This document shows, in pieces, positions 1 to 9,988 of a stretch of DNA of 53,405 bases. Origin of the DNA: JAYFRL01 sp034925905 (GTDB lineage Bacteria; Bacillota; Clostridia; Lachnospirales; Anaerotignaceae). Position 1 is the stretch's first letter. Every line of letters begins with the position of its first letter. Location: NCBI GenBank assembly GCA_034925905.1, contig JAYFRL010000029.1:1-53405 (forward strand), read 5' to 3'. Under the pieces are notes generated by a model that was not told the DNA's origin, did no database searches, and was given only the letters and a program-made list of their open reading frames with translations. The position numbers and the translations under genes are program-made.

Positions 1-1
1 C

Positions 2-64
2 CAAATAAGTATCAAAGAGTATATGGACCCGTTTACGGGCGAACAGGTAAAAAAGAGCAAGTAA
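2..64 (+). CDS. tnpA: C-terminal end of an IS200/IS605-type TnpA transposase (partial)
   Basis: An open frame enters from the left edge and ends at TAA 62-64, giving the tail EYMDPFTGEQVKKSK. From memory of the family, IS200-type Y1 transposases (single-strand transposition enzymes) commonly end in a DPFTG-containing tail after the catalytic region. Only about 20 residues are visible, so the catalytic Tyr and HUH motif cannot be checked. The hairpin at 168-188 downstream fits the right end of such an element. It could be intact or decayed outside the window. Confidence 0.6.
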   Translation, partial: QISIKEYMDPFTGEQVKKSK

Positions 65-200
65 CCAACCGTTTTAGCGGTAGCGGGTAAATACAATGCG
101 GTTGGCAAACTATTCAGTAAGCCTTAAGGCTTAAGCAAGTAGCATGCCCTTATAGGGCTGGCACAAACCACCCGCTAAGCGGGTGGTCATGATTTGCAGT
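65..200 (+). mobile_element. Right end of IS200/IS605-like element with subterminal hairpin
   Basis: After the transposase stop there is non-coding sequence with three palindromes: AAGCCTTAAGGCTT at 120-133, GCCCTTATAGGGC near 147-159 and ACCACCCGC..GCGGGTGGT at 168-188. The last is followed by TCATGATT. IS200/IS605 elements lack terminal inverted repeats and instead have subterminal hairpins recognised by TnpA, which fits. A related hairpin with the same TCATGATT flank occurs in inverse orientation at about 31367-31395. The exact cleavage boundary cannot be fixed. Confidence 0.6.
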
Positions 201-220
201 ATAATTCGACCAAAATTGAG

Positions 221-249
221 TTGAGGAAAAATAAAATTTATGCTATACT
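221..249 (+). promoter_or_regulatory. Probable sigma-A promoter of the miaB operon
   Basis: TTGAGG at 221-226 and TATACT at 244-249 are separated by 17 bases, close to the vegetative consensus. The miaB start lies 58 bases downstream. It is the only good match between the IS200 end and miaB. Confidence 0.6.
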
Positions 250-306
250 AATTAAGTATATGTAATTTTTTGGAGATATTAAATTTTGTTTTAAGGTGAA
301 TTTTAT

Positions 307-1737
307 ATGGATAATATAGATAGGCAAACTATATCCGATGAAGTTGCCGTTCAAAACGGCTACATTCGTGAGATTTATAATATTAACAACAAGCTGTTTT
401 TAGAAACAGGCAAGAAACTTTGTTTTTATAGCCTTGTCATGGGTTGCCAAATGAACGCAAGGGATTCCGAAAAGCTTTCAGGAATGCTTACAGCCATGGG
501 CTATACGGAGACTAAAGAAGAAAACGAAGCGGATTTTGTTATTTATAATACATGCTGTGTACGTGAGAATGCCGAAAATAAAGTTTATGGAAAATTAGGC
601 TATCTTAAGCATTTAAAAGAAAGCAATCCAAACCTTAAGATTGCTCTTTGTGGCTGCATGATGCAGCAGGAAAGCGTTATTTCAACAATAAAAAGCAAAT
701 ATAAGTTTGTGAATATAGTTTTTGGTACATTTAATATCTACAAACTGCCTGAGCTTTTAAAAACACAGATGGATACGGGAGAAACTGTTATTGATATCTG
801 GGAAAAAGAAAAGGGCGAGGTTGAAAACCTGCCGGAGCTCAGAAAATATAGCTTTAAAGCCAGCGTAAACATAATGTATGGCTGCAACAATTTTTGCTCA
901 TACTGTATTGTACCATATGTTAGGGGAAGAGAACGCAGCCGTGAACCTGAGGATATAATAAATGAGGTTTCAAAACTGGCCTGTTCGGGGACAAAAGAAA
1001 TAACCCTTTTGGGTCAAAATGTTAATTCATATGGGAAAACACTTGATAGGCCGTTTTCTTTTGCCGAGCTTTTAAGAAGAATAAACGAAATAGAGGGTTT
1101 AGAAAGAATACGCTTTATGACCTCACATCCGAAGGATATTTCCGACGATCTTATTCTTGCCATAAAAGATTGCGATAAAGTATGCAAAAGCATTCATCTT
1201 CCGTTCCAATCCGGGAGTTCTTTGATACTAAAGAAAATGAACCGGAACTATACCAAAGAAAAATATCTCGAAATAATAAGAAAACTTAAAGAAGCTATAC
1301 CGGAGATAACAATAAGCACTGATATCATAGTAGGATTTCCGGGAGAAACCGAAGAAGATTTCAATGAAACCATAGATGTTGTAAATAAAGTTGGATTTTG
1401 TGCCGCGTTCACATTTATATATTCAAAAAGGACGGGAACTCCGGCAGCCGTTATGCCAGACCAGCTTCCAGAAGAAGTTATAAACGAGCGTTTTCCCAGG
1501 CTTCTTAAAACGGTGGATTATTCGCTTCATAAAACAAATGAAAAGCAGGTAGGCAAAACGGAGCTTATTTTGGTTGAGGGAAAAAATAAAAATAACTCTA
1601 AAATATTAACTGGTCGTAACGACAGTAATATTTTGGTCCATTTTGAAGGTGAGAATAATTTAATTGGTGAAATTGTGCCGATAAAAATTATAGAAAACAA
1701 GACATATTATTTATTAGGAGAAAGGATAAGTGAATAA
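307..1737 (+). CDS. miaB: tRNA-2-methylthio-N6-dimethylallyladenosine synthase MiaB
   Basis: This radical-SAM methylthiotransferase adds the 2-methylthio group to N6-isopentenyladenosine at tRNA position 37, after MiaA (encoded downstream in the same cluster) has added the isopentenyl group. The 476-residue protein has the UPF0004 domain with cluster cysteines at about C47, C83 and C117, the radical-SAM CxxxCxxC at C193, C197 and C200 in YGCNNFCSYC, and a C-terminal TRAM-like region. The ATG is preceded by AAGGTGAA at a good distance. It overlaps the next gene by 8 bases. The length is slightly above typical because of an N-terminal extension of about 35 residues. Confidence 0.95.
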   Translation: MDNIDRQTISDEVAVQNGYIREIYNINNKLFLETGKKLCFYSLVMGCQMNARDSEKLSGMLTAMGYTETKEENEADFVIYNTCCVRENAENKVYGKLGYLKHLKESNPNLKIALCGCMMQQESVISTIKSKYKFVNIVFGTFNIYKLPELLKTQMDTGETVIDIWEKEKGEVENLPELRKYSFKASVNIMYGCNNFCSYCIVPYVRGRERSREPEDIINEVSKLACSGTKEITLLGQNVNSYGKTLDRPFSFAELLRRINEIEGLERIRFMTSHPKDISDDLILAIKDCDKVCKSIHLPFQSGSSLILKKMNRNYTKEKYLEIIRKLKEAIPEITISTDIIVGFPGETEEDFNETIDVVNKVGFCAAFTFIYSKRTGTPAAVMPDQLPEEVINERFPRLLKTVDYSLHKTNEKQVGKTELILVEGKNKNNSKILTGRNDSNILVHFEGENNLIGEIVPIKIIENKTYYLLGERISE

Positions 1738-2137
1738 AGTGGAAATATTTGAATTGGCAAAGCAACTCGGTGAGGAAATTTTAAAAACACCTGAAACAAA
1801 AAGAATTTTAGACGCAAAAGCAGCTTACGAAAGCAATGAAAAGGCTGTTGAATTGGTTGAAAGCTATAACAAAATACAGAACGAATATCAGGAAAAAATT
1901 ACGGTCGGCGAGCTTTCGAAAGAGGAATATGAAAAAGCCACAAATGAGCTCATAGAAAAAGGGCAGCAGCTTAGAGAAAACGCTGTTACCTCTGAACTTA
2001 TAAATGCAGAGAACGCATTTAACGAATATATGACAAAGATTTATAAAATTATTTCAACAACGATCTCAGGCGAGGAAATGACGGAAGAAGACTTAAACTG
2101 CAGCGGCAGCTGCGAAAGCTGCGGCGGATGCCATTAA
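1730..2137 (+). CDS. YlbF/YmcA-family regulator with Cys-rich C-terminal tail
   Basis: A 135-residue, mostly helical, charged protein of the YlbF family (Com_YlbF). In Bacillus the related YlbF and YmcA form a complex with YaaT that binds Fe-S clusters and modulates RNase Y and development. Here the tail CSGSCESCGGCH carries cysteines at 124, 128, 131 and 134 plus a final histidine, a plausible metal or Fe-S site. It starts at a GTG inside the end of miaB, with TAGGAGAAAGG just upstream. Its position between miaB and mutS suggests co-transcription. Assignment to YlbF versus YmcA is not possible from sequence alone. Confidence 0.8.
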   Translation: MNKVEIFELAKQLGEEILKTPETKRILDAKAAYESNEKAVELVESYNKIQNEYQEKITVGELSKEEYEKATNELIEKGQQLRENAVTSELINAENAFNEYMTKIYKIISTTISGEEMTEEDLNCSGSCESCGGCH

Positions 2138-2183
2138 TATAATTTTTAAGTATGTCTAAAGCTTTATAAGAAGGGACTTTTAT

Positions 2184-4805
2184 ATGGCTAAATTAACTCC
2201 TATGATGGAACAATATTTCAATATTAAAAATCAAAATAAAGACTCCATTTTGTTTTTCAGGCTGGGGGATTTTTATGAAATGTTCTATGACGACGCAATA
2301 GTTGCGTCAAAGGAGCTGGATATTGCGCTGACAGGCAAAGATTGTGGTCAAGAGGAGCGTGCGCCTATGTGCGGCGTTCCTTTTCATTCGGTAGACGGAT
2401 ACATCTCAAAGCTTGTTGCAAAAGGATATAAGGTTGCAATTTGTGAACAGGTTGAGGATCCAAAACTTGCAAAAGGCATAGTTAAAAGAGAAATAATAAG
2501 AGTTATAACTCCCGGAACTGTTATTGATAATATTGCTCTTGACGAAAGAAAAAACAACTATATAATGTGCATTTATGCAAATAAAAACGGTTATGGCGTT
2601 TCGGCCTGTGATGTTTCCACCGGGGAATTTGAAACTACGGAGCTTAAAAGCTATAATGCAAACTCATCTCTTATAGACGAAATAAGTAAGTTTTCTCCTG
2701 CCGAATTAATCTCAAATGAAGAATTTTTCAAAAATCCGCTTGCAGAAGAAATAAAAAACAGATTTAGGATAAATATTTCCACTTTGGATCAGCGTTATTT
2801 TAATTTTATAAACGTATCTAAAAAGCTTTGCGAGCATTTTAAGGTTCATAATCTTCACGGCTTTGGGTTAAAAGATATGAATTTTGCAATAACTGCCTGC
2901 GGGGCTCTTATGGAATATCTGCTTGAAACCCAAAAAAACGGCTTAATGCACATAAGCAGGATAAAGCCTTATTCTGTTCTTGACTATATGTTCATTGATT
3001 CAAGCTCAAGAAGGAACCTTGAACTTACTGAAACAATGAGGGAAAAATCCAAAACAGGCACGCTTCTTTGGGTAATTGATAAAACTATAACTGCCATGGG
3101 TGCAAGGCTTATGCGCAAATGGGCCGAACGTCCGCTTATAGACTGCAATATGATAAACAAACGCCTTATGTCTGTTGCGGAATTAAAATCCGAAATTTTT
3201 ATACGTGAAGAAATAAAAGAAATTTTAAGACAAATGTATGATTATGAACGTATTTTAAGCAAAATAATTTATCAGACAGCAAACGGAAGAGACTTGGTTT
3301 CACTTAAAAACTCAATAGAAAACCTGCCTTTGCTTAAAACTACGATCAAAAAATGTAAATCCGATTACATAAAAGAAATATATGATTCCTTTGATACGCT
3401 AGAAGATATTTTTAACACTATAAACAAGGGGATAGTGGACGAGCCTCCTTTCACCATTAGAGAAGGTGGAATTATAAAGCTTGGATTTAACAGTGAGCTT
3501 GATGTTTTGTTTAAAGCTAAAACAGAAGGTAAGACGTGGATAGAAAAACTTGAAGAAGAGGAAAAAGAAAAGACGGGCATTAAAAATCTTAAAATAAGAT
3601 ATAACAAAGTCTTTGGCTATTACATAGAAATAACAAAATCCAATATTAAAGATGTCCCTGAAAGGTACATAAGAAAGCAAACTCTGGCAAATTGCGAGAG
3701 ATATACAACGGAAGAGCTTAATTCACTTGCAGAGCTTATTCTAAGCTCGGAAGAAAAAATGGTTTCTTTGGAATATGATATATTCTGCGAGATAAGAAAC
3801 CAAATTGCGCTAAAGGTGGAAAGGATTCAGCTTTCGGCGTATCTTATATCCGTTTTAGACTGTTTGCAGTCCTTAGCCCAAGTGGCGGAAAGCCAAAATT
3901 TTGTTCAGCCCGTCGTTTCAGACAGCGATAAAATAGAAATAAAAGACGGACGACATCCTGTTGTTGAAAAAAGCATTAAAGGAGATTTCATACCAAATGA
4001 TGTATCCTTGGATTGTGAAGACAACCGCCTTTTAATCATTACAGGACCTAATATGGCAGGAAAATCCACATATATGCGTCAGGTTGCCTTAATAGTCTTA
4101 ATGGCTCAAATGGGGAGCTTTGTTCCTGCTTCTTATGCGCATATAGGCGTTGTTGACCGTATATTTACAAGAGTTGGGGCTTCAGACGACCTTTCCTCAG
4201 GGCAAAGCACATTTATGGTTGAAATGACAGAGGTTGCAAATATTTTAAACAATGCCACAAAAAATAGCCTTCTCATACTTGACGAAATAGGGCGCGGAAC
4301 AAGTACGTTTGACGGGCTTAGCATCGCATGGTCGGTTCTTGAATATATAGCTGATGAAAAGCTTATTGGGGCAAAAACTCTTTTTGCCACACATTATCAT
4401 GAGCTGACAGAACTTGAAGGCAAGCTTTCGGGCGTTAAAAATTATTGCATCGCAATAAAGGAAAGCGGCGAAGATATAATATTCCTGCGTAAAATAAAAA
4501 GAGGGGGAGCAGACCACAGCTACGGCATACAGGTTGCTCGCCTTGCGGGGCTTCCCGGTAAGGTTATAAAACGCTCTTCACAAATTTTGAAACAGCTTAA
4601 CGCTGCCGATATAGCTAAAAAAGCAAAAAAGATAGCTATTGATTCAAAGGAAGAAGTTGAAAAAACAAGCGTCCAAATGGACATATTTACAATCAAAGAA
4701 AACCAGATATTGGAAGAACTTAACAAAATAGATGTTCTTTCTCTAACTCCTATAGAGGCAATTCAAACTCTTTTTGAGCTTCAAAAGAAATCCAGAGGGC
4801 TTTAG
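2184..4805 (+). CDS. mutS: DNA mismatch repair protein MutS
   Basis: The 873-residue ATPase recognises base mismatches and small loops and recruits MutL (next gene). The N-terminal mismatch-binding motif F30-Y31-E32 is present in RLGDFYEMF. The Walker A motif GPNMAGKST is at 621-629, followed by the signature region and the Walker B stretch LLILDEIGRGTS. The start has AAGAAGGGA upstream. The length matches full MutS (850-880 residues). mutL follows after 20 bases, so the two are in one operon. Confidence 0.97.
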   Translation: MAKLTPMMEQYFNIKNQNKDSILFFRLGDFYEMFYDDAIVASKELDIALTGKDCGQEERAPMCGVPFHSVDGYISKLVAKGYKVAICEQVEDPKLAKGIVKREIIRVITPGTVIDNIALDERKNNYIMCIYANKNGYGVSACDVSTGEFETTELKSYNANSSLIDEISKFSPAELISNEEFFKNPLAEEIKNRFRINISTLDQRYFNFINVSKKLCEHFKVHNLHGFGLKDMNFAITACGALMEYLLETQKNGLMHISRIKPYSVLDYMFIDSSSRRNLELTETMREKSKTGTLLWVIDKTITAMGARLMRKWAERPLIDCNMINKRLMSVAELKSEIFIREEIKEILRQMYDYERILSKIIYQTANGRDLVSLKNSIENLPLLKTTIKKCKSDYIKEIYDSFDTLEDIFNTINKGIVDEPPFTIREGGIIKLGFNSELDVLFKAKTEGKTWIEKLEEEEKEKTGIKNLKIRYNKVFGYYIEITKSNIKDVPERYIRKQTLANCERYTTEELNSLAELILSSEEKMVSLEYDIFCEIRNQIALKVERIQLSAYLISVLDCLQSLAQVAESQNFVQPVVSDSDKIEIKDGRHPVVEKSIKGDFIPNDVSLDCEDNRLLIITGPNMAGKSTYMRQVALIVLMAQMGSFVPASYAHIGVVDRIFTRVGASDDLSSGQSTFMVEMTEVANILNNATKNSLLILDEIGRGTSTFDGLSIAWSVLEYIADEKLIGAKTLFATHYHELTELEGKLSGVKNYCIAIKESGEDIIFLRKIKRGGADHSYGIQVARLAGLPGKVIKRSSQILKQLNAADIAKKAKKIAIDSKEEVEKTSVQMDIFTIKENQILEELNKIDVLSLTPIEAIQTLFELQKKSRGL

Positions 4806-4825
4806 AATAAAAAGGAGGCGCTTGA

Positions 4826-6784
4826 ATGGAAAAAATAATGCTGCTTGACGAAACAACGATTAATAAAATTGCAGCCGGTGAAGTTGTTGAACGACCTGCG
4901 TCTATCGTTAAAGAGCTTATTGAAAACTCTGTTGACGCAGGGGCAACTAAAATTACCGTGGAAATAAAAGAAGGCGGCATTTCGTATATAAAGATTTCAG
5001 ACAACGGAAAAGGTATACCCAAAGAAGAAGCCGAGCTTGCTTTTTTGCGCCACGCAACAAGCAAAATACGCGAAATCTCAGACCTTTTGCATTCATTTTC
5101 ATTGGGTTTTAGAGGAGAAGCGCTCTCAAGCATAGCCGCCGTTTCGCAGCTTGAGATGATAAGCCGTACTTCATCTGAAGAAACAGGTATAAAAATAATA
5201 ATCGAGGGCGGAAAACTCATAAATAAAGCTGAAGAAGCCTCCTCAATAGGCACTACGTTTATGATAAGAAACGTATTTTATAACATTCCCGCAAGGCGGA
5301 AATTTTTAAAAAAAACAGCTACCGAAAGCGCTTATATCTCCGATATTGTAAACAAAATGGCGCTTGCTCATCCTGAAGTGTCAATAGAATACATAAATAA
5401 CGACAGCACCGTGCTTCATACCCCGGGGAACAATGACCTCAAATCAGCTATGCTTTATGTTTACAGCAAGGAAGTTGCTTCCAAAATGATAGACATAGAC
5501 TATACATACAAGGGAATAAGAGTTCACGGGCTCATAGGCAACCCGGAGCTTTCTCGGGCAAACAGAAGCTATGAACTGATGTTTTTAAACGGCAGGTTTA
5601 TAAAAAGCAATGTTATTATGCGGGCAGGGGAGGACGCTTATAAAACAAGGCTGCCCATAGGGAAGTTCCCGTTTTATATTGTTAAAATTGAAATTTCTCC
5701 TTCCGAAATAGATGTAAATGTGCACCCAACCAAGCTTGAGGTGCGCTTTGCGGACGAAGATATTATTTATAAAGCCGTGTATTTGGCAATTGATAACGCT
5801 TTTAAAGACAGCATTTTGATACCCGATATAAAGCTTGACACTCCAAAAGAAAGCTTTACTATGGAAAAAAACAAAACTTATTCTATTAATATTCATAAGG
5901 ACAGGCTTCATGATTTCTCTGAGGACAAACCTTATGAATCAAAAGCTTATGAATCGGCGCCACATGAATCAAAAACAGAAGGCAGTCTAAAAACATATGG
6001 CGATAATTCCGCTGGTATGAAAAACGAAGCTAAAAGCTTTATGAAGGATTTTAGCCAGGCTTTTTCGGGAACATTACCTGTGGAAGACAACGGCTATAAA
6101 ACCACAGAATTCGTAAAAACCTCAGGAAGCACATATGCCGTAAAAGATATGTCTTTAAATTCTGCCGAAAATATAAGCCTTGATATAGAAGACAAAGGAT
6201 ATAAGTTTTTTAATGCCTATAAAATAATTGGGCAGATTTTTAACACATATTGGATTATTGAACAATCAGAAAGTGTTTTTATTATCGATCAGCATGCTGC
6301 CCATGAGAGAATTTTATTTGAAAAGTTTTCTTCGGCGCTCAAAAACAGCAAAATTATGTCTCAAAAGCTTGCCGTTCCTTACGAACTTGATTTAAATGAT
6401 ATGGAAAGCGATATTTTAAACAGATATGAAAAAGAAATAAAAAGCTTTGGTTTTGATATAAAAATTTCAGGCAACGAAGTTCAAGTTTCTTCTGTTCCCA
6501 TTCTTTTTAAAGAACCCGTATCTCCAAGCTTTTTAAGGGATATAATAGACACTGTTTCTGAAACGCCTATGGAAAATGCTTATGACAGGGGTTCTATGAC
6601 AATTGCTTTAATGGCATGCAAAGCTGCCGTAAAAGGCAACAACTTGTTGGACCTTTCAGAGGCAAACGCTTTGATAAGAGACCTTCTCTTGCTTGAAAAT
6701 CCGTTTACATGCCCACATGGCAGACCTACGATAGTTGAAATAAGCAAATATGAAATGGAAAAAATGTTTAAACGTATACAGTAA
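4826..6784 (+). CDS. mutL: DNA mismatch repair protein MutL (endonuclease type)
   Basis: MutL couples mismatch recognition to strand removal. The N-terminal GHKL ATPase domain is evident (ENSVDAGAT, DNGKGI, GFRGEALSSI). The C-terminal domain has the endonuclease motif DQHAAHERILFE at 488-499 and the metal-binding CPHGRPT at 629-635, so this is the nicking type used by bacteria lacking MutH. A low-complexity linker of about 340-450 contains repeated YESK/HESK-like units. A strong AAAGGAGG precedes the ATG. It is 652 residues, normal for the family. Confidence 0.96.
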   Translation: MEKIMLLDETTINKIAAGEVVERPASIVKELIENSVDAGATKITVEIKEGGISYIKISDNGKGIPKEEAELAFLRHATSKIREISDLLHSFSLGFRGEALSSIAAVSQLEMISRTSSEETGIKIIIEGGKLINKAEEASSIGTTFMIRNVFYNIPARRKFLKKTATESAYISDIVNKMALAHPEVSIEYINNDSTVLHTPGNNDLKSAMLYVYSKEVASKMIDIDYTYKGIRVHGLIGNPELSRANRSYELMFLNGRFIKSNVIMRAGEDAYKTRLPIGKFPFYIVKIEISPSEIDVNVHPTKLEVRFADEDIIYKAVYLAIDNAFKDSILIPDIKLDTPKESFTMEKNKTYSINIHKDRLHDFSEDKPYESKAYESAPHESKTEGSLKTYGDNSAGMKNEAKSFMKDFSQAFSGTLPVEDNGYKTTEFVKTSGSTYAVKDMSLNSAENISLDIEDKGYKFFNAYKIIGQIFNTYWIIEQSESVFIIDQHAAHERILFEKFSSALKNSKIMSQKLAVPYELDLNDMESDILNRYEKEIKSFGFDIKISGNEVQVSSVPILFKEPVSPSFLRDIIDTVSETPMENAYDRGSMTIALMACKAAVKGNNLLDLSEANALIRDLLLLENPFTCPHGRPTIVEISKYEMEKMFKRIQ

Positions 6785-6798
6785 ATAATGGAGCTTAT

Positions 6799-7749
6799 AT
6801 GAAAAAACCTCTTATTGTTATTGCAGGCCCAACGGCTTGCGGAAAAACTAAAATATCAATAGAGCTTGCAAAAAAAACCGGCGGAGAAATAATATCCGCG
6901 GATTCAATGCAGGTTTATAAGTATATGGATATAGGAACTGCTAAGGTAACGAAAAAAGAAATGGATGATATCCCACATTACATGATAGACGAGCTTTACC
7001 CGGACGAAAAATTCAATGTGGTTGTTTTTAAAGAAAAAGCCGTTTCTTATATCAATGATATTTATTTAAGAAATAAACTTCCTATCATTGCAGGCGGTAC
7101 AGGATTTTATATAAATGCTTTAGTTAACGATAATATATTTATGTCAACCAATGAAAACGAAGAGTTAAGGAAAAATCTTTATTCAGAGGCTGAACTTTTT
7201 GGAGTGGAATATCTCCATAATAAATTAAAAAAAATAGATCCCGACGCTGCCGCTAGCATCCATCCAAACAACATTAAAAGAGTTGCTCGGGCCATAGAAT
7301 TTTATATACTTACGAACCAGAGGATTTCAGAACACAATAAAATTGAAAAAAACAGGGTTTCTCCCTACAATACTGCTCTTTTTGTTCTTAATATGGAGAG
7401 GGGAGAGCTTTATAAAAGAATTGATTTAAGAGTTGATATAATGATTGAAAACGGACTTTTAAAAGAAGTCGAAAATCTCATCAATATGGGGTATGACAAA
7501 AACCTTGTTTCAATGCAGGGCTTAGGATATAAAGAATTTATACCCGTTTTAAACGGCGAAAAAAACCTTGAAGACGCTGTTTATGAACTTAAAAAGTCAA
7601 CACGGCATTTTGCAAAAAGGCAGCTTACCTGGTTTAAAGCGCAAAAGAATGCTATATGGGTGAACGACGTTGATAAACGCGACATAGATGATATTTTAAA
7701 TGAAATCCTTAACCATTGCGGCAGGATATTTAACGGAGCCATATTATGA
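6799..7749 (+). CDS. miaA: tRNA dimethylallyltransferase MiaA
   Basis: MiaA transfers the dimethylallyl group to adenine 37 of UNN-reading tRNAs, giving the substrate of MiaB. The P-loop GPTACGKT is at residues 10-17 and is followed by DSMQVYKYMDIGTAK, the substrate-binding signature. The 316 residues are full length. The stop overlaps the next start in ATGA, indicating translational coupling. The usual serine of GPTASGKT is cysteine here, a mild change unlikely to matter. Confidence 0.96.
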   Translation: MKKPLIVIAGPTACGKTKISIELAKKTGGEIISADSMQVYKYMDIGTAKVTKKEMDDIPHYMIDELYPDEKFNVVVFKEKAVSYINDIYLRNKLPIIAGGTGFYINALVNDNIFMSTNENEELRKNLYSEAELFGVEYLHNKLKKIDPDAAASIHPNNIKRVARAIEFYILTNQRISEHNKIEKNRVSPYNTALFVLNMERGELYKRIDLRVDIMIENGLLKEVENLINMGYDKNLVSMQGLGYKEFIPVLNGEKNLEDAVYELKKSTRHFAKRQLTWFKAQKNAIWVNDVDKRDIDDILNEILNHCGRIFNGAIL

Positions 7750-9029
7750 AAACAAATGAGTACTTAAAGGAAAACTTCAATATAGATGAAGATATAATTT
7801 CCTTTTGCCATGAACGCGAAAACGAAATAAGGCATTCATTTGACAGGATAGATGATAATGCTGAACTAAACCAGCTTAAAGTTATCTCGGCAATGCATAA
7901 AAACAGGGTAAGCGATGTGCATTTTGCCGCTACCACGGGATATGGCTATAATGACCTTGGGCGTGATACCCTTGAAAAAGTCTATGCCGATATTTTCAAA
8001 GCTGAAGAAGCGATTGTGAGGCCTCAGCTTATATCGGGAACAAATGCTTTATATATAGCTCTTTCGGGAAACCTTCGCCCTGGAGACGAAATTTTGTCTC
8101 CTGCCGGCGCACCTTATGATACCTTGCAGGGTGTTATAGGAATAAGAAAAGAACGAGGCTCGCTTTCAGAATTCGGTATAACATATAAACAGGTTGATCT
8201 GCTTGAAAACGGTGATTTTGATTATGGAGAAATCAAAAATGCTATAAATGAAAGAACAAAGCTTGTGATTATTCAGCGTTCAAAAGGATATGAAATGCGG
8301 GATTCTTTTACAATAGAACGTCTTTTTGAGCTTATTTCATTTATAAAAAGTATTAATAAACGGCTTATCTGTATGGTGGACAACTGCTATGGTGAGTTTG
8401 TTGAAACTAAGGAACCGATAGAGGCCGGTGCAGATATGGTGGTTGGTTCACTTATAAAAAATCCGGGAGGCGGCTTGGCTCAGGTTGGAGGTTATATAGC
8501 CGGGAAAGAGGAATATATTGAAAATGCCGCAAACCGTTTGACGGCTCCTGGGCTTGGACGAGAAGTCGGACCGTCGCTTGGAATTATGCCTGCGCTTTAT
8601 CAGGGCATATTTATGGCCCCTCAAATTGTTGCCGGAAGCTTGAAAGGAGCTGTATTCGCATCAAAGGTTTTTGAAAAACTCGGATACAAAACGCTTCCGA
8701 AATCAACAGATAAAAGAGCTGACATAGTTCAAAGCATAGAACTTGGCTCTGAAAGCAAAATTATCGCTTTTTGCCGTGGAATACAAAAAGCAGCTCCTGT
8801 TGACAGCTTTGTTACTCCCGAACCATGGGATATGCCAGGTTATGATTGTAAGGTTATCATGGCGGCAGGCGCCTTTGTCCAGGGTTCATCAATAGAATTA
8901 AGCGCAGATGCTCCAATAAAACCTCCTTATAATGTCTTTGTGCAAGGAGGATTATCATGGCATCATGCAAAGCTGGGGATTCTTCAGGGTCTTCAGGAAA
9001 TGAGAAACGATGGGTTATTAGATATTTGA
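7746..9029 (+). CDS. Methionine gamma-lyase family PLP protein (YnbB, 'aluminium resistance' family)
   Basis: A 427-residue fold-type I PLP enzyme of the family often labelled aluminium resistance protein or YnbB. The pyridoxal lysine is probably K238 in SLIKNPGGG, with the glycine-rich SGTNALYIALSG region upstream in the fold. The family resembles cystathionine/methionine gamma-lyases but its true substrate is not settled. It overlaps miaA by four bases; in many Firmicutes the family is encoded near miaA and glnR, so the linkage is conserved. I would not assign a specific reaction. Confidence 0.85.
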   Translation: MKTNEYLKENFNIDEDIISFCHERENEIRHSFDRIDDNAELNQLKVISAMHKNRVSDVHFAATTGYGYNDLGRDTLEKVYADIFKAEEAIVRPQLISGTNALYIALSGNLRPGDEILSPAGAPYDTLQGVIGIRKERGSLSEFGITYKQVDLLENGDFDYGEIKNAINERTKLVIIQRSKGYEMRDSFTIERLFELISFIKSINKRLICMVDNCYGEFVETKEPIEAGADMVVGSLIKNPGGGLAQVGGYIAGKEEYIENAANRLTAPGLGREVGPSLGIMPALYQGIFMAPQIVAGSLKGAVFASKVFEKLGYKTLPKSTDKRADIVQSIELGSESKIIAFCRGIQKAAPVDSFVTPEPWDMPGYDCKVIMAAGAFVQGSSIELSADAPIKPPYNVFVQGGLSWHHAKLGILQGLQEMRNDGLLDI

Positions 9030-9045
9030 CAAAAAGGTGTTGCTT

Positions 9046-9969
9046 ATGTGGAGACAGATAATTTTTAATGTTGATTTTTATCATTTGTTTTATGTTTTCA
9101 TCATTTACAGTTTTTTAGGTTGGATTATGGAAACAACCTTTGTTTCTGTGAAAGGTAAAAAATTTGTTAACAGAGGGTTTATGAGCGGACCTTTTTGCCC
9201 TATATATGGCACAGGAGCAAGTCTTTTCTATGTTTTTTTAACTCCTATGGGGAATAATTATGCCCTTGTTTTTATATGTGGTATGACGCTTGCAACAATA
9301 GTTGAATATCTGACGTCTGTGCTTCTTGAGCTCATTTTTAACGCAAAATGGTGGGACTACAGCCAGCGTAGGTATAACATAAAAGGTCGTATTTGCCTTT
9401 CAATTTCTCTTTGTTGGGGGTTTCTCTCAATTATAATGCTGGAAATTTTACAACCTGCCGCTTTAAGGCTTATTGATAAAATGCCGCTTAAGTTTGGCGA
9501 AATATTCGGGTATTTTATAATTGCATATATAATTTCAGATGTTACGGTAACGGTATGCAATATAATTAAATTCAACAACAAAATTAAATCTATTGCAGAA
9601 ATCAGAGAAAATATTAAAGAAAGATTTGCAAATACCCAGCTATATGAAAATATTTCAGAAATAAAACTGAAATATGATTTTTCAGAAAGCAAGCTCTTGC
9701 TTGAACATCTCAAACAAAAAGTAGAAGAAAAGGCTGAAGGAGCAAAAGGTCTCGTTTTAAACAAACAAAAGCTTTTAGACTCGCTTGACCGCCTTGAGAT
9801 TGACTTTAATGATTCAATAGCTAAGAATAAAAAAATGTTCGATAGTTTTAATGCTGTTGAAAAGCGTTTGATTAAAGCTTTCCCAAGTCTTAAATCCCAT
9901 TATACAAAAGATGAACTCATCAAAGAAATCAGAAACCATATCAGTGCTTCACGCAATAAAAAGAAATGA
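9046..9969 (+). CDS. CmpB-like (ABC_trans_CmpB/DUF1113) multi-pass membrane protein
   Basis: About five hydrophobic segments occupy the first 170 residues, with the conserved stretch SFLGWIMETTFVS and GPFCPIYGTGA typical of the 'putative ABC-transporter type IV' family. The C-terminal 130 residues are charged and look coiled-coil. I chose ATG 9046 because AAAAGGTG lies directly upstream; a GTG at 9037 would fall inside that ribosome site. No ABC ATPase is encoded beside it, so a transporter role is only a family label. Function is unknown. Confidence 0.75.
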   Translation: MWRQIIFNVDFYHLFYVFIIYSFLGWIMETTFVSVKGKKFVNRGFMSGPFCPIYGTGASLFYVFLTPMGNNYALVFICGMTLATIVEYLTSVLLELIFNAKWWDYSQRRYNIKGRICLSISLCWGFLSIIMLEILQPAALRLIDKMPLKFGEIFGYFIIAYIISDVTVTVCNIIKFNNKIKSIAEIRENIKERFANTQLYENISEIKLKYDFSESKLLLEHLKQKVEEKAEGAKGLVLNKQKLLDSLDRLEIDFNDSIAKNKKMFDSFNAVEKRLIKAFPSLKSHYTKDELIKEIRNHISASRNKKK

Positions 9970-9988
9970 TTTTGGGTGGTGATGAAGT

